A stretch of 9,350 bases of DNA. It comes from Actinomycetota bacterium (GTDB lineage: Bacteria; Actinomycetota; UBA4738). Made by a program: the position numbers and the translations under genes. Position 1 is the first letter of the stretch, and every line of letters starts with the position of its first letter. Shown here one piece after another: positions 1 through 7,357 of the stretch. The stretch lies in contig VAYJ01000118.1 of NCBI GenBank assembly GCA_005888465.1, positions 1-9,350 on the forward strand, written 5' to 3'. The notes beneath the pieces are model-generated. The model was not told the origin of the DNA. It saw only the letters and a list, made by a program, of their open reading frames with translations, and did not search any database.

Positions 1-1598
1 TGCTGGTCTTCAACGCCGCCGGCCTACTCGTGGTGTATGGGCTTCAACGTTTCCAGGGTCTGCTTCCGCTGAATCCGCAAAGCTTCGGGGGGGTGTCCGC
101 GGATTCCTCCTTCAACACGGCGGCGAGCTTCGCCACCAACACGAACTGGCAGGGGTATGGCGGCGAATCAACCATGAGCTATCTCACCCAGATGGTCGGG
201 CTGACCGTCCAGAACTTTGTGTCCGCGGCCTCAGGCATGGCCGTGCTCGTGGCGCTGATCCGGGGGTTCGCCCGCCGATCAGCGCAGACGATCGGCAACT
301 TCTGGGTGGATTTGACGCGGACGACTGTCTACATCCTCCTGCCCCTCGCGATCGTGTTCGCCGTCGTCCTTGTCTCCCAGGGCGTGGTCCAGACCTTCGG
401 CGCCTATCCCAAAGCGTCCGTCGTCCAGCCCATCCAGTACGACGAGCCCATCACTGACAAGGACGGCAAGCCCATCCTCGACGAGAAGGGCCAGCCCAAG
501 ACGAAGAAATCCATCTTGACGGAGCAGGTGATCGCCGTCGGCCCGGCGGCTTCGCAGATCGCCATCAAGCAGCTCGGCACCAATGGCGGGGGCTTCTTCA
601 ACGCGAACTCCGCGCATCCCTTCGAGAACCCCACGCCGCTGTCCAACTTTCTCGAGCTGCTTGCCATCCTCCTCATCCCGGCCGCCCTCTGCTACACCTT
701 CGGCGTCATGGTGCGGGACACACGCCAGGGCTGGGTGCTGCTGGCCGCCATGACGGTGATCTTCGTCGGGATGCTTCTGACCGCCTTCGTGGCCGAGCAG
801 CGGGGCGCCGTCTTCGTCAAGCAGGGCGTGGATCACACGGCCAGCGCGCTGCAGTCCGGCGGCAACATGGAAGGCAAGGAGGTGCGCTTCGGGATCGCTA
901 GCTCGGCCCTCTGGGCCACCGCGACCACGGCCGCCTCCAGCGGCTCCGTGAACGCGATGCACGATTCCTTCACGCCGATCGGCGGCCTCGTGCCGATGTG
1001 GATGATCCAGCTCGGCGAGGTGGTGTACGGCGGCGTCGGCTCGGGGCTCTACGGCATGGTCGTCTTCGCCATCGTGGCCGTCTTCGTGGCCGGCCTCATG
1101 GTTGGCCGCACGCCGGAGTACCTGGGCAAGAAGATCGAGGCCTACGAGATGAAGATGTCCACGCTCATCATCCTGATCGTGCCCGCCGTCGTGCTCATCG
1201 GCACCGCGGTGGCGGTACTGCTGCCTGCCGGCAAGAGCAGCATGGCCAATCCCGGGATCCACGGCTTCAGCGAGGCGCTCTACGCGTTTTCCTCGGCGTC
1301 CAACAACAATGGCAGCGCCTTCGCCGGGCTCAACGCGAACACGCCCTTCTACAACACCTCCCTGGGCATCGCGTTCCTCTTCGGTCGCTACTGGCTCGCC
1401 GTGCCCGTGCTCGCCCTCGCCGGATCCCTCGCGCGGAAGAAGCTCGTTCCGCCCGGCCTCGGCACCCTGGCCACCCATACCCCGCTCTTCGTGGTGCTGC
1501 TCGTGGGCACCGTCATCCTGGTCGGCGCCCTGACGTATGTGCCGGCGCTGGCTCTCGGCCCGATCGCGGAGCATCTCACCCTCGTGATGGCCAAGTGA
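1..1598 (+). CDS. kdpA: Potassium-transporting ATPase subunit A, 5'-truncated by the window
   Basis: KdpA is the K+-binding, channel-like inner-membrane subunit of the KdpFABC pump. The reading frame is open from base 3, and its first residues (LVFNAAGLL, then LLPLNPQ) already align to the family, so the gene starts upstream; roughly 65-70 N-terminal residues are missing judged against E. coli KdpA. All four selectivity-filter loops are visible: TNTNWQ (135-152), GTNGGGFF (576-599), the SSGSV loop (about 936-950) and NNNGSAF (1302-1322). Other family blocks include MDSF-type MHDSF, GGVGSGLYGM and GRTPEYLGKK. The GTG at 30 is an internal codon, not a start. Compared with E. coli, about 29 extra charged residues sit between a transmembrane helix and the second filter loop (about 405-540). 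The stop TGA is followed by kdpB 10 bases later, consistent with an operon. Identification is near certain. Confidence 0.97.
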   Translation, partial: LVFNAAGLLVVYGLQRFQGLLPLNPQSFGGVSADSSFNTAASFATNTNWQGYGGESTMSYLTQMVGLTVQNFVSAASGMAVLVALIRGFARRSAQTIGNFWVDLTRTTVYILLPLAIVFAVVLVSQGVVQTFGAYPKASVVQPIQYDEPITDKDGKPILDEKGQPKTKKSILTEQVIAVGPAASQIAIKQLGTNGGGFFNANSAHPFENPTPLSNFLELLAILLIPAALCYTFGVMVRDTRQGWVLLAAMTVIFVGMLLTAFVAEQRGAVFVKQGVDHTASALQSGGNMEGKEVRFGIASSALWATATTAASSGSVNAMHDSFTPIGGLVPMWMIQLGEVVYGGVGSGLYGMVVFAIVAVFVAGLMVGRTPEYLGKKIEAYEMKMSTLIILIVPAVVLIGTAVAVLLPAGKSSMANPGIHGFSEALYAFSSASNNNGSAFAGLNANTPFYNTSLGIAFLFGRYWLAVPVLALAGSLARKKLVPPGLGTLATHTPLFVVLLVGTVILVGALTYVPALALGPIAEHLTLVMAK

Positions 1599-1608
1599 GG
1601 TCAGCCCC

Positions 1609-3681
1609 ATGGCAATGAGCGCGAAAGCCCGGCCGCTCTTCGATCTCCCGATCGTGGGGCAGGCGACGATCGATTCCTTCAAGAAGCTGACCCCCAGGCG
1701 CCAGGTGCGGAACCCGGTCATGTTCGTGGTCTACGTCGGCTCGATCCTGACCACCTTGCTCTGGGTGCAGGCCCTCGTGGGCCGCGGCGAGGCCTCGGCG
1801 GGCTTCATCTTCGGCGTCTCGCTCTGGCTCTGGTTCACGGTGCTCTTCGCCAACTTCGCCGAGGCCATGGCGGAAGGGCGCGGCAAGGCCCAGGCGGCTT
1901 CGCTTCGCAAGGCGCGGCGCGACCTCCAGGCCAAGCGCCTCGCGCGCCCCGAGCGAACGGCCAAGGTCGAGATGGTCCCGGCCTCCGCGCTTCGAAAGGG
2001 CGACGTCGTGCTGGTGGAGACCGGCGAGTTCATCCCCGCCGACGGCGAGGTGATCGAGGGCATCGCCTCCGTGAACGAGAGCGCCATCACCGGGGAGAGC
2101 GCGCCCGTCATCCGCGAAAGCGGCGGTGACCGAAGTTCCGTCACCGGCGGTACCCAGGTCCTCTCCGACTGGATCATGGTCGAGGTCAAGGCGAACCCCG
2201 GCGAGGCGTTTCTCGACCGGATGATCGCCCTCGTGGAGGGCGCGAGGCGCCAGAAGACGCCCAATGAGATCGCGCTGGACATCCTGCTCGCGGGCTTGAC
2301 CATTGTCTTCCTGCTCGCCACGGCCACCCTCCTGCCGTACTCGCTCTACAGTGTCCAGGCCGCGGGCCAGGGCACGCCGATCAGCGTCACCGTGTTGGTC
2401 GCCCTCCTTGTCTGCCTGATCCCCACGACCATCGGCGCCCTCCTCTCGGCCATTGGCATCGCCGGCATGGACCGCATGATCCAGAAGAACGTCATCGCCA
2501 TGTCGGGACGCGCGGTGGAGGCGGCGGGCGACGTGGACGTGCTCCTCCTCGACAAGACGGGCACCATCACCCTCGGCAATCGCCAGGCCACCGTCTTCTT
2601 TCCCGCCGACGGCGTCAGCGAGACGACGCTGGGAGACGCGGCGCAGCTCGCCTCGCTGACCGACGAGACGCCCGAGGGGCGCAGCATCGTGGTGCTCGCC
2701 AAGGAGAAGTACGGGCTCCGCGAGCGCGGCATCCAGGCCTTGGGCGCCAAGTTCGTGCCTTTCACGGCCCAGACGCGCATGAGCGGGGTGGATCTCAATG
2801 GACGCCAGGTCCGGAAGGGCGCGGCCGACGCCATCGAGGCCCACATCAAGCGGCTTGGCGGTAGCATCCCCGCGAGCGTCCAGACGATCGTGGACACGAT
2901 CGCGAAGTCGGGCGGCACCCCGCTCGTCGTCGCGGACGGTGCCAAGGTCCTCGGGGCGATCCAGCTCAAGGACATCGTCAAGGGCGGAATCCGCGAGCGC
3001 TTCATCCAGCTCCGGCGCATGGGCATCAAGACCATCATGATCACCGGCGACAATCCCCTTACGGCGGCCGCCATCAGCGCCGAGGCGGGCGTGGACGACT
3101 TTCTTGCCCAGGCGACGCCGGAGGCCAAGCTCAAGCTGATCCGCGACATCCAGGCCGAGGGCCGCCTGGTGGCCATGACGGGCGACGGGACCAACGACGC
3201 GCCCGCCCTCGCCCAGGCCGACGTGGCGGTGGCCATGAACACGGGCACCCAGGCTGCCAAGGAAGCGGGCAACATGGTCGATCTCGACTCCAACCCGACC
3301 AAGCTGCTGGAAGTAGTGGAGACGGGCAAGCAGATGCTGATGACCCGCGGCGCCCTCACCACCTTCAGCATCGCCAACGACATCGCCAAGTACTTCGCGA
3401 TCATCCCCGCGGCCTTCGCCAGCACGTATCCCGCGCTCGGCGTGCTCAACGTCATGCATCTCGCCACGCCCCAGAGCGCCATCCTGTCCGCCGTCATCTT
3501 CAACGCGCTCATCATCATCGGCCTGATTCCCCTCGCCCTGAAGGGCGTACGCTACCGGCCCCTGGGCGCCGCCGCCGTCCTTCGCCGCAACCTCTGGATC
3601 TACGGCGTGGGCGGCATCCTCATCCCGTTCCCGGGGATCAAGCTGGTGGACATGATTCTCGTGGCCCTGGGATTGGTGTAG
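1609..3681 (+). CDS. kdpB: Potassium-transporting P-type ATPase subunit B
   Basis: KdpB is the catalytic subunit of the Kdp pump: it hydrolyses ATP through an aspartyl-phosphate intermediate to drive K+ import across the inner membrane. The 690 residues are close to the 682 of E. coli. Landmarks in order: two N-terminal membrane spans (about 35-85); actuator-domain TGES at 161-164, whose serine corresponds to the inhibitory phosphoserine site of E. coli KdpB; CLIPTTIG in M4 (proline 272); DKTGT with phosphorylated Asp315; nucleotide-binding FTAQTRMSG from 385 and RKGA with Lys403; ITGDN; MTGDGTND at 523-530; and an M5 region ANDIAKYF with Lys594. Three hydrophobic spans close the protein. A GAGG Shine-Dalgarno at 1597-1600 overlaps the kdpA stop, 8 bases before the ATG, suggesting translational coupling. 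No key residue is missing, so the subunit looks functional. Confidence 0.98.
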   Translation: MAMSAKARPLFDLPIVGQATIDSFKKLTPRRQVRNPVMFVVYVGSILTTLLWVQALVGRGEASAGFIFGVSLWLWFTVLFANFAEAMAEGRGKAQAASLRKARRDLQAKRLARPERTAKVEMVPASALRKGDVVLVETGEFIPADGEVIEGIASVNESAITGESAPVIRESGGDRSSVTGGTQVLSDWIMVEVKANPGEAFLDRMIALVEGARRQKTPNEIALDILLAGLTIVFLLATATLLPYSLYSVQAAGQGTPISVTVLVALLVCLIPTTIGALLSAIGIAGMDRMIQKNVIAMSGRAVEAAGDVDVLLLDKTGTITLGNRQATVFFPADGVSETTLGDAAQLASLTDETPEGRSIVVLAKEKYGLRERGIQALGAKFVPFTAQTRMSGVDLNGRQVRKGAADAIEAHIKRLGGSIPASVQTIVDTIAKSGGTPLVVADGAKVLGAIQLKDIVKGGIRERFIQLRRMGIKTIMITGDNPLTAAAISAEAGVDDFLAQATPEAKLKLIRDIQAEGRLVAMTGDGTNDAPALAQADVAVAMNTGTQAAKEAGNMVDLDSNPTKLLEVVETGKQMLMTRGALTTFSIANDIAKYFAIIPAAFASTYPALGVLNVMHLATPQSAILSAVIFNALIIIGLIPLALKGVRYRPLGAAAVLRRNLWIYGVGGILIPFPGIKLVDMILVALGLV

Positions 3682-3696
3682 GAAGGAGATCCGATC

Positions 3697-4266
3697 ATGC
3701 GTGAGCATCTGCGGCCGGCCCTCGTGATTCTCCTGCTCATGACGCTCATCACCGGTGTCGGCTATCCGCTCGTCGTCACCGGCATTGCCCAGGCGTTGTT
3801 TCCGGCCCAGGCCAACGGCAGCCTCATCGTCACGGATGGCAAGCCGGTGGGCTCGACGCTCATCGGCCAGCCCTTCGACGACCCGAAGTACTTCTGGAGC
3901 CGCCCGTCGGCCACCCGCCCCTTCGCCGACAACGCCGGCTCCTCCTCCGGCTCGAACCTGAGCCCGACCAATGCCGATCTCGTCAAGGCAGTGCAGGGGC
4001 GGGTGGCCGCGCTGCGTGCGGCCGATCCCGGCAATGCCGTCTCGGTGCCCGTGGATCTCGTGACCGCGTCCGGCAGCGGTCTCGATCCCCACATCAGTCC
4101 CGCTGCCGCGCTCTATCAGGTACCTCGTGTGGCCAGGGCGCGAAAGCTGGACCCGGAGACCGTGCGGCAGCTCGTGGAGGGGCACACGGAGGGGCGATTC
4201 CTGGGATTCCTCGGAGAGCCCCGGCTCAATGTCCTCGCCCTGAACCTGGCCCTGGACGGAAAGTAG
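3697..4266 (+). CDS. kdpC: Potassium-transporting ATPase subunit C
   Basis: KdpC is the small accessory subunit of the Kdp complex, anchored by one helix with a periplasmic domain, and needed for assembly and high K+ affinity. The 189 residues match the usual length (190 in E. coli). A hydrophobic segment covers about residues 7-30, followed by family blocks GSTLIGQPF (52-60), YFWSRPSAT (65-73), the SGSGLDPHISP block (125-135) with downstream QVPRVARAR, and a C-terminal NVLALNLALD. The start is set by a strong AAGGAG at 3683-3688, 8 bases before the ATG; the gap to the kdpB stop is only 15 bases, so the gene belongs to the kdpABC transcript. Nothing appears damaged. Confidence 0.97.
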   Translation: MREHLRPALVILLLMTLITGVGYPLVVTGIAQALFPAQANGSLIVTDGKPVGSTLIGQPFDDPKYFWSRPSATRPFADNAGSSSGSNLSPTNADLVKAVQGRVAALRAADPGNAVSVPVDLVTASGSGLDPHISPAAALYQVPRVARARKLDPETVRQLVEGHTEGRFLGFLGEPRLNVLALNLALDGK

Positions 4267-4290
4267 TCGCAGGCGGCCAAGGAGGCTTCG

Positions 4291-5667
4291 ATGACGCGGT
4301 TCCTGACAGCGATGCTCTGCGCGGTGGCGATGATCGCCGCCGGGGCGAGTCCCGCCCTTGCCCAGCGCTCGCTGGCCGACCTGCTCGGTCGCGAGGCGAC
4401 GCCCGCAGGGCAGCCCACTCGCTATCTCGCGGAGATGCCGGCGCAGGAGACGCCGGCCGCCGAGAACCCCGCCCCGGCTCCAGTCGATCGTTGGTTCGTG
4501 ATGAAGTCTCTCCAGGGCACGTGGCTAGGGAGCTTCTTGGAGTCTTCGGGCACGACGGTGTATGGCTGGGTCCAGCAGGGCTTCGCCGGCAACATCGACA
4601 GCCCGCGCGACCGCATCAACTTCGGCGCCAATTACGATTGGCGGTCCAACGACTATCGGTTGAACCAGGTGTACTTCGTGGTCGAGAACTCCCTGGAGCA
4701 CGAAGACAAATGGAATATCGGCTATCGCCTCGACTTCCTGGCCGGTCATGATGCCCCGTTCTTCGTCGCAAACGGGCTCTTCAGCAACTTCACGGGCTTC
4801 GATGCGACCTCGGGAGTTGGGGTCGACGGCCCGAAGAGCTTCAGGGAGGTGAATCGCATCGGCATTGACCTGCCCCAGTTCTATCTGGAGACCCACATCC
4901 CCGACGTGCTGACGAAAGGTGGTATCGACATCCGGGTTGGCAAGTTCTACACGTTGATGGGCCGGGAAGTCTACCCTGCCGCGGACACTGATTTCTATTC
5001 GCGCGCCTACGAAAACGTGTATGCGACCCCTTTCACCCATACAGGGGCTCTGGCCACGTTACATGCCACGCCCACGTTCGACGTGATCGCAGGCATCGTG
5101 CGGGGCTGGGACGTCTTTGAAGACAACAATGACAGTGTCAGCTACCACGGCGCGTTCGTGTGGAACTCCCTCGACAAGCGTTATAACTGGACGACGGCCT
5201 GGATCACCGGACCCGAGCAGCCCGACAACGATCGTGACTACCGAAGCTTACTCACCAGCTACTTCACGGCTAAGTTCGGCAGCCGGACTGAATGGCTCCT
5301 CTCCACGGGCGGCAATTTCGGCTATGAGGCGAAGGCAGCCGTAGACGCCGCGACGGGCCGCCGGAAGGACGCGAAATGGTATGGCTACACAGTCAACCTC
5401 TTTTACACGGTCGATCCACTGCTGAGGCTGGGTGGGAGGATCGAGTGGTTCCGCGATGAGGATGGTACTCGGACAGGCCAGCTCAAACGCCCCGGTTTCG
5501 CCGCCAACTTTCTCGCGTTGACCATGGGAGTCACCTACACGCCCTTCCGCGGTGTGAGCATTCGGCCCGAAGTGCGCTTCGACTGGTCACCGGACGCCCG
5601 GCCGTACAACGATCAGACCGGCCGGTTCCAATTCATCCCCGCCATCGACTTGATCGTGAGGTTTTGA
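4291..5667 (+). CDS. Outer-membrane beta-barrel porin, BBP2/OmpL-like family
   Basis: This is a predicted outer-membrane beta-barrel protein of 458 residues, likely a diffusion channel. A Sec signal peptide is clear: positive start (MTR), hydrophobic core, and a probable ALA cleavage site after residue 24. An Ala/Pro-rich linker follows to about residue 65, then alternating polar/aromatic stretches typical of beta strands (for example VYGWVQQGF). The block GKFYTLMG at 217-224 and FYSRAYENVYATPFTHTG ending at residue 252 resemble the signature of the putative beta-barrel porin-2 (BBP2, formerly DUF1597) family, and the protein ends in IVRF, with the terminal Phe expected for BAM-dependent assembly. 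An AAGGAGG at 4279-4285 sets the start. It lies 24 bases after kdpC in the same direction, so co-transcription is likely; a role in letting K+ reach KdpFABC is inference. Sampled GC is lower than in the flanking kdp genes. Confidence 0.8.
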   Translation: MTRFLTAMLCAVAMIAAGASPALAQRSLADLLGREATPAGQPTRYLAEMPAQETPAAENPAPAPVDRWFVMKSLQGTWLGSFLESSGTTVYGWVQQGFAGNIDSPRDRINFGANYDWRSNDYRLNQVYFVVENSLEHEDKWNIGYRLDFLAGHDAPFFVANGLFSNFTGFDATSGVGVDGPKSFREVNRIGIDLPQFYLETHIPDVLTKGGIDIRVGKFYTLMGREVYPAADTDFYSRAYENVYATPFTHTGALATLHATPTFDVIAGIVRGWDVFEDNNDSVSYHGAFVWNSLDKRYNWTTAWITGPEQPDNDRDYRSLLTSYFTAKFGSRTEWLLSTGGNFGYEAKAAVDAATGRRKDAKWYGYTVNLFYTVDPLLRLGGRIEWFRDEDGTRTGQLKRPGFAANFLALTMGVTYTPFRGVSIRPEVRFDWSPDARPYNDQTGRFQFIPAIDLIVRF

Positions 5668-5735
5668 TCAACTCCCACGGCCCCCATCCCGTCCACACCG
5701 TGGCGGACAGCTCCACTACAGCTTCTTTTAGGGAA

Positions 5736-5764
5736 CTGCCGCGCGGCTGCCCTTTCGGTACACT
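5736..5764 (+). promoter_or_regulatory. Weak candidate sigma70-type promoter for kdpD
   Basis: The 106 bases between the porin stop and the first possible kdpD ATG are the largest non-coding gap here, so a separate kdpDE promoter is plausible. The best fit I see is CTGCCG (5736-5741, 3 of 6 consensus matches) and TACACT (5759-5764, 4 of 6) with a 17-base spacer. Transcription would begin near 5771, giving a short leader to the preferred ATG at 5795. The match is weak, and high-GC bacteria often deviate from this consensus. It rests on inspection only. Confidence 0.2.
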
Positions 5765-5779
5765 GGCAGCACCATGGAC

Positions 5780-5789
5780 GGAAGGGGAG
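5780..5789 (+). promoter_or_regulatory. Shine-Dalgarno sequence that decides the kdpD start
   Basis: The purine-rich GGAAGGGGAG ends 5 bases before the ATG at 5795. The earlier in-frame ATG at 5774 has no comparable site upstream and would place this element inside the coding sequence. Starting at 5795 also gives MTEHRPDPEALL, which aligns with the RPDP beginning of E. coli KdpD. Confidence 0.7.
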
Positions 5790-5794
5790 CGCGC

Positions 5795-7357
5795 ATGACC
5801 GAGCACCGGCCTGACCCCGAGGCTCTGCTTGCCCGCGCCAAGGAGGAAGAGGCGCGCAAGTCGCAGGGCCGTCTCAAGCTCTTCTTCGGCGCGGCGGCGG
5901 GCGTCGGCAAGACCTTCGCCATGCTCGAAGCCGCGCGCGAGCTCGAGACGGCAGGCATGGACGTGGTCGTGGGCTATGTCGAGACCCACGGCCGGGCGGA
6001 GACCGAAGCGCTCCTCGACGGTCTCGAAATCCTCCCACCGCGCCTCGCCCCCTACCGCGGCACCGCCCTCAAGGAGTTCGACCTCGACGCCGCCCTCGCC
6101 CGGCATCCCACCATCATCGTCGTGGACGAGCTGGCCCACTCCAACGTCGAGGGCTCGCGTCACGCCAAGCGCTGGCAGGACGTGATGGAGCTCCTCGACG
6201 CGGGCATCGACATCTACACGGCCGTCAATGTCCAGCACCTCGAGAGCCTCAACGACCTCGTGGCCAAGATCACGGGGGTGGTCGTGCGCGAGACCATCCC
6301 GGACTCGGCGTTCGACCGGGCCGACGAGATCGAGCTGGTCGACCTGCCGCCGGACGAGCTGATCCATCGCCTGCAAGAGGGCAAGGTCTATCTCCCCGAG
6401 CAGGCGCGAGAAGCCATGCGGAGCTTTTTCCGCAAGGGCAATCTGATCGCTCGCCCTTCGGCGCACCGCGGAGCGCGTGGACGCGCAGATGCAGGCCTAC
6501 ATGCGCGACCACGCCATCCCCAAGACGTGGCCGGTGGCCGAGCGTGTCCTCGTCTGCATCAGCCCGAGTCCGGCGGCCGGACAGCTCGTGCGCGCCGGTC
6601 GCCGTCTGGCCACCCGGCTCGGGGCCGAATGGATCGTCGCGTACGTGGAGACGCCGGCGAGCGCCCGCCTGTCGCAGGCCGATCGGGACCGCGTCGTGCA
6701 GACCCTGCGCCTGGCCGAGCAGCTCGGGGCGGAGACGGCCACCCTCTCCGGACCCACCATGAGCGAGGAGATCCTCACCTACGCGCGGGCCCGGAACGTC
6801 AGCAAGATCGTGATCGGCAAGCCGGTGCGATCGCTGTGGAAGCGCATGCTCTTCGGCTCGATCGCGGACGCTCTCGTGCGCGGCAGCGGCGACATCGACA
6901 TCTACGTGGTCAGCGGGGACAAGGAGGCGCCAGTTTCCCGGCCTCACCGCGAGCGGCTCGAGCCCAGCAATGCGCTGGCGTATGCGGAAGCGCTCGGCAT
7001 CGTCGCCCTCTGCACGGCCGTGGCCTGGGGCATGTTCCCGCACGTGGGGTTGTCGAACCTGATCATGCTGTATCTCCTGGGCGTGGTGGTCGTGGCGATG
7101 CGAAGCAGCCGTGGCCCCACCGTGCTCGCTTCTGTGCTCAGCGTCGCCACGTTCGATTTCTTCTTCGTGCCTCCGTATTTCTCCTTCGCCGTCTCCGACA
7201 CGCAGTACCTGATCACGTTCGGCGTCATGCTCGTGGTTGCCCTGGTGATCAGTGGGCTCACCGTCCGGACGCGGATCCAGGCTCTCGCGGCGCGCGAGCG
7301 CGAGCGGAGGACGGCCGCCCTCTATGCCATGAGCCGGGAGCTGGCCAACACGCGTGA
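5795..7357 (+). CDS. kdpD: Sensor kinase KdpD, N-terminal part, frameshifted
   Basis: This frame encodes the cytoplasmic N-terminal domain of the K+-responsive sensor KdpD. Only residues 1-219 (to base 6451) are authentic: Walker A GAAAGVGKT at 32-40, VVGYVETHGR, Walker B-like VVDELAHSN with Asp111-Glu112, GSRHAKRWQD, NVQHLESLND and FFRKGNLIA. Directly after FFRKGNLIA the family continues with LRELALRRT, but here the frame runs into about 301 residues of Arg/Gly/Pro-rich, unrecognisable sequence up to the stop at 7355-7357; that tail is the out-of-frame reading of the rest of kdpD. The true downstream sequence continues in the next frame from about 6453. The start at 5795 is preferred over 5774 because of its Shine-Dalgarno. 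Stand-alone N-terminal KdpD proteins exist in some bacteria (for example cyanobacteria), but the nonsense tail argues for a mutation or a sequence error. Confidence 0.85.
   Translation: MTEHRPDPEALLARAKEEEARKSQGRLKLFFGAAAGVGKTFAMLEAARELETAGMDVVVGYVETHGRAETEALLDGLEILPPRLAPYRGTALKEFDLDAALARHPTIIVVDELAHSNVEGSRHAKRWQDVMELLDAGIDIYTAVNVQHLESLNDLVAKITGVVVRETIPDSAFDRADEIELVDLPPDELIHRLQEGKVYLPEQAREAMRSFFRKGNLIARPSAHRGARGRADAGLHARPRHPQDVAGGRACPRLHQPESGGRTARARRSPSGHPARGRMDRRVRGDAGERPPVAGRSGPRRADPAPGRAARGGDGHPLRTHHERGDPHLRAGPERQQDRDRQAGAIAVEAHALRLDRGRSRARQRRHRHLRGQRGQGGASFPASPRAARAQQCAGVCGSARHRRPLHGRGLGHVPARGVVEPDHAVSPGRGGRGDAKQPWPHRARFCAQRRHVRFLLRASVFLLRRLRHAVPDHVRRHARGCPGDQWAHRPDADPGSRGARARAEDGRPLCHEPGAGQHA
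6449..6458 (+). other. kdpD: Frameshift site in kdpD (apparent net 11-base loss)
   Basis: The codons for KGNLIA end with GCT at 6449-6451, and the conserved LRRTAERVDAQM resumes with CTT at 6456-6458 in a different frame. E. coli-type KdpD has five codons (LRELA) between these points, 15 bases; only 4 bases (CGCC, 6452-6455) are present, so 11 bases are missing relative to the family. A one-base skip here would restore the frame with loss of only the four residues LREL. The second frame is closed by a TGA at 6444-6446, so any rescue must occur after that point. No obvious slippery heptamer is seen at the break. Confidence 0.8.

Noticed and set aside
30..32. GTG as the true start of kdpA
   Set aside because: The upstream codons from base 3 already align to KdpA, and the N-terminal spans of the family would be missing; the gene simply extends beyond the window.
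279..1721. Minus-strand open frame of 480 codons opposite kdpA
   Set aside because: It is opposite well-conserved kdpA sequence, its translation is compositionally biased, and no homology is recognised.
1576..4185. Minus-strand open frame of 869 codons opposite kdpB and kdpC
   Set aside because: Its translation is His/Arg/Gly/Asp-rich with no recognisable domain, and it lies fully opposite two genes with complete family motifs. Long antisense frames are expected in high-GC coding DNA.
4291..4323. Lipoprotein signal for the porin because of Cys10 in the hydrophobic core
   Set aside because: The residues before the Cys (AML) do not fit a lipobox and the Cys is too near the start; the ALA site at 24 fits signal peptidase I better.
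5709..5730. Rho-independent terminator after the porin (AGCT/AGCT stem followed by CTTCTTTTA)
   Set aside because: The stem has only four base pairs with a seven-base loop and the T tract is interrupted, too weak to call.
6421..6458. Programmed ribosomal frameshift in kdpD, including the T5 run at 6425-6429
   Set aside because: A shift at the T run would meet the TGA at 6444-6446 in the new frame. No slippery heptamer or downstream structure is evident at the break, and the missing conserved residues point to a deletion.
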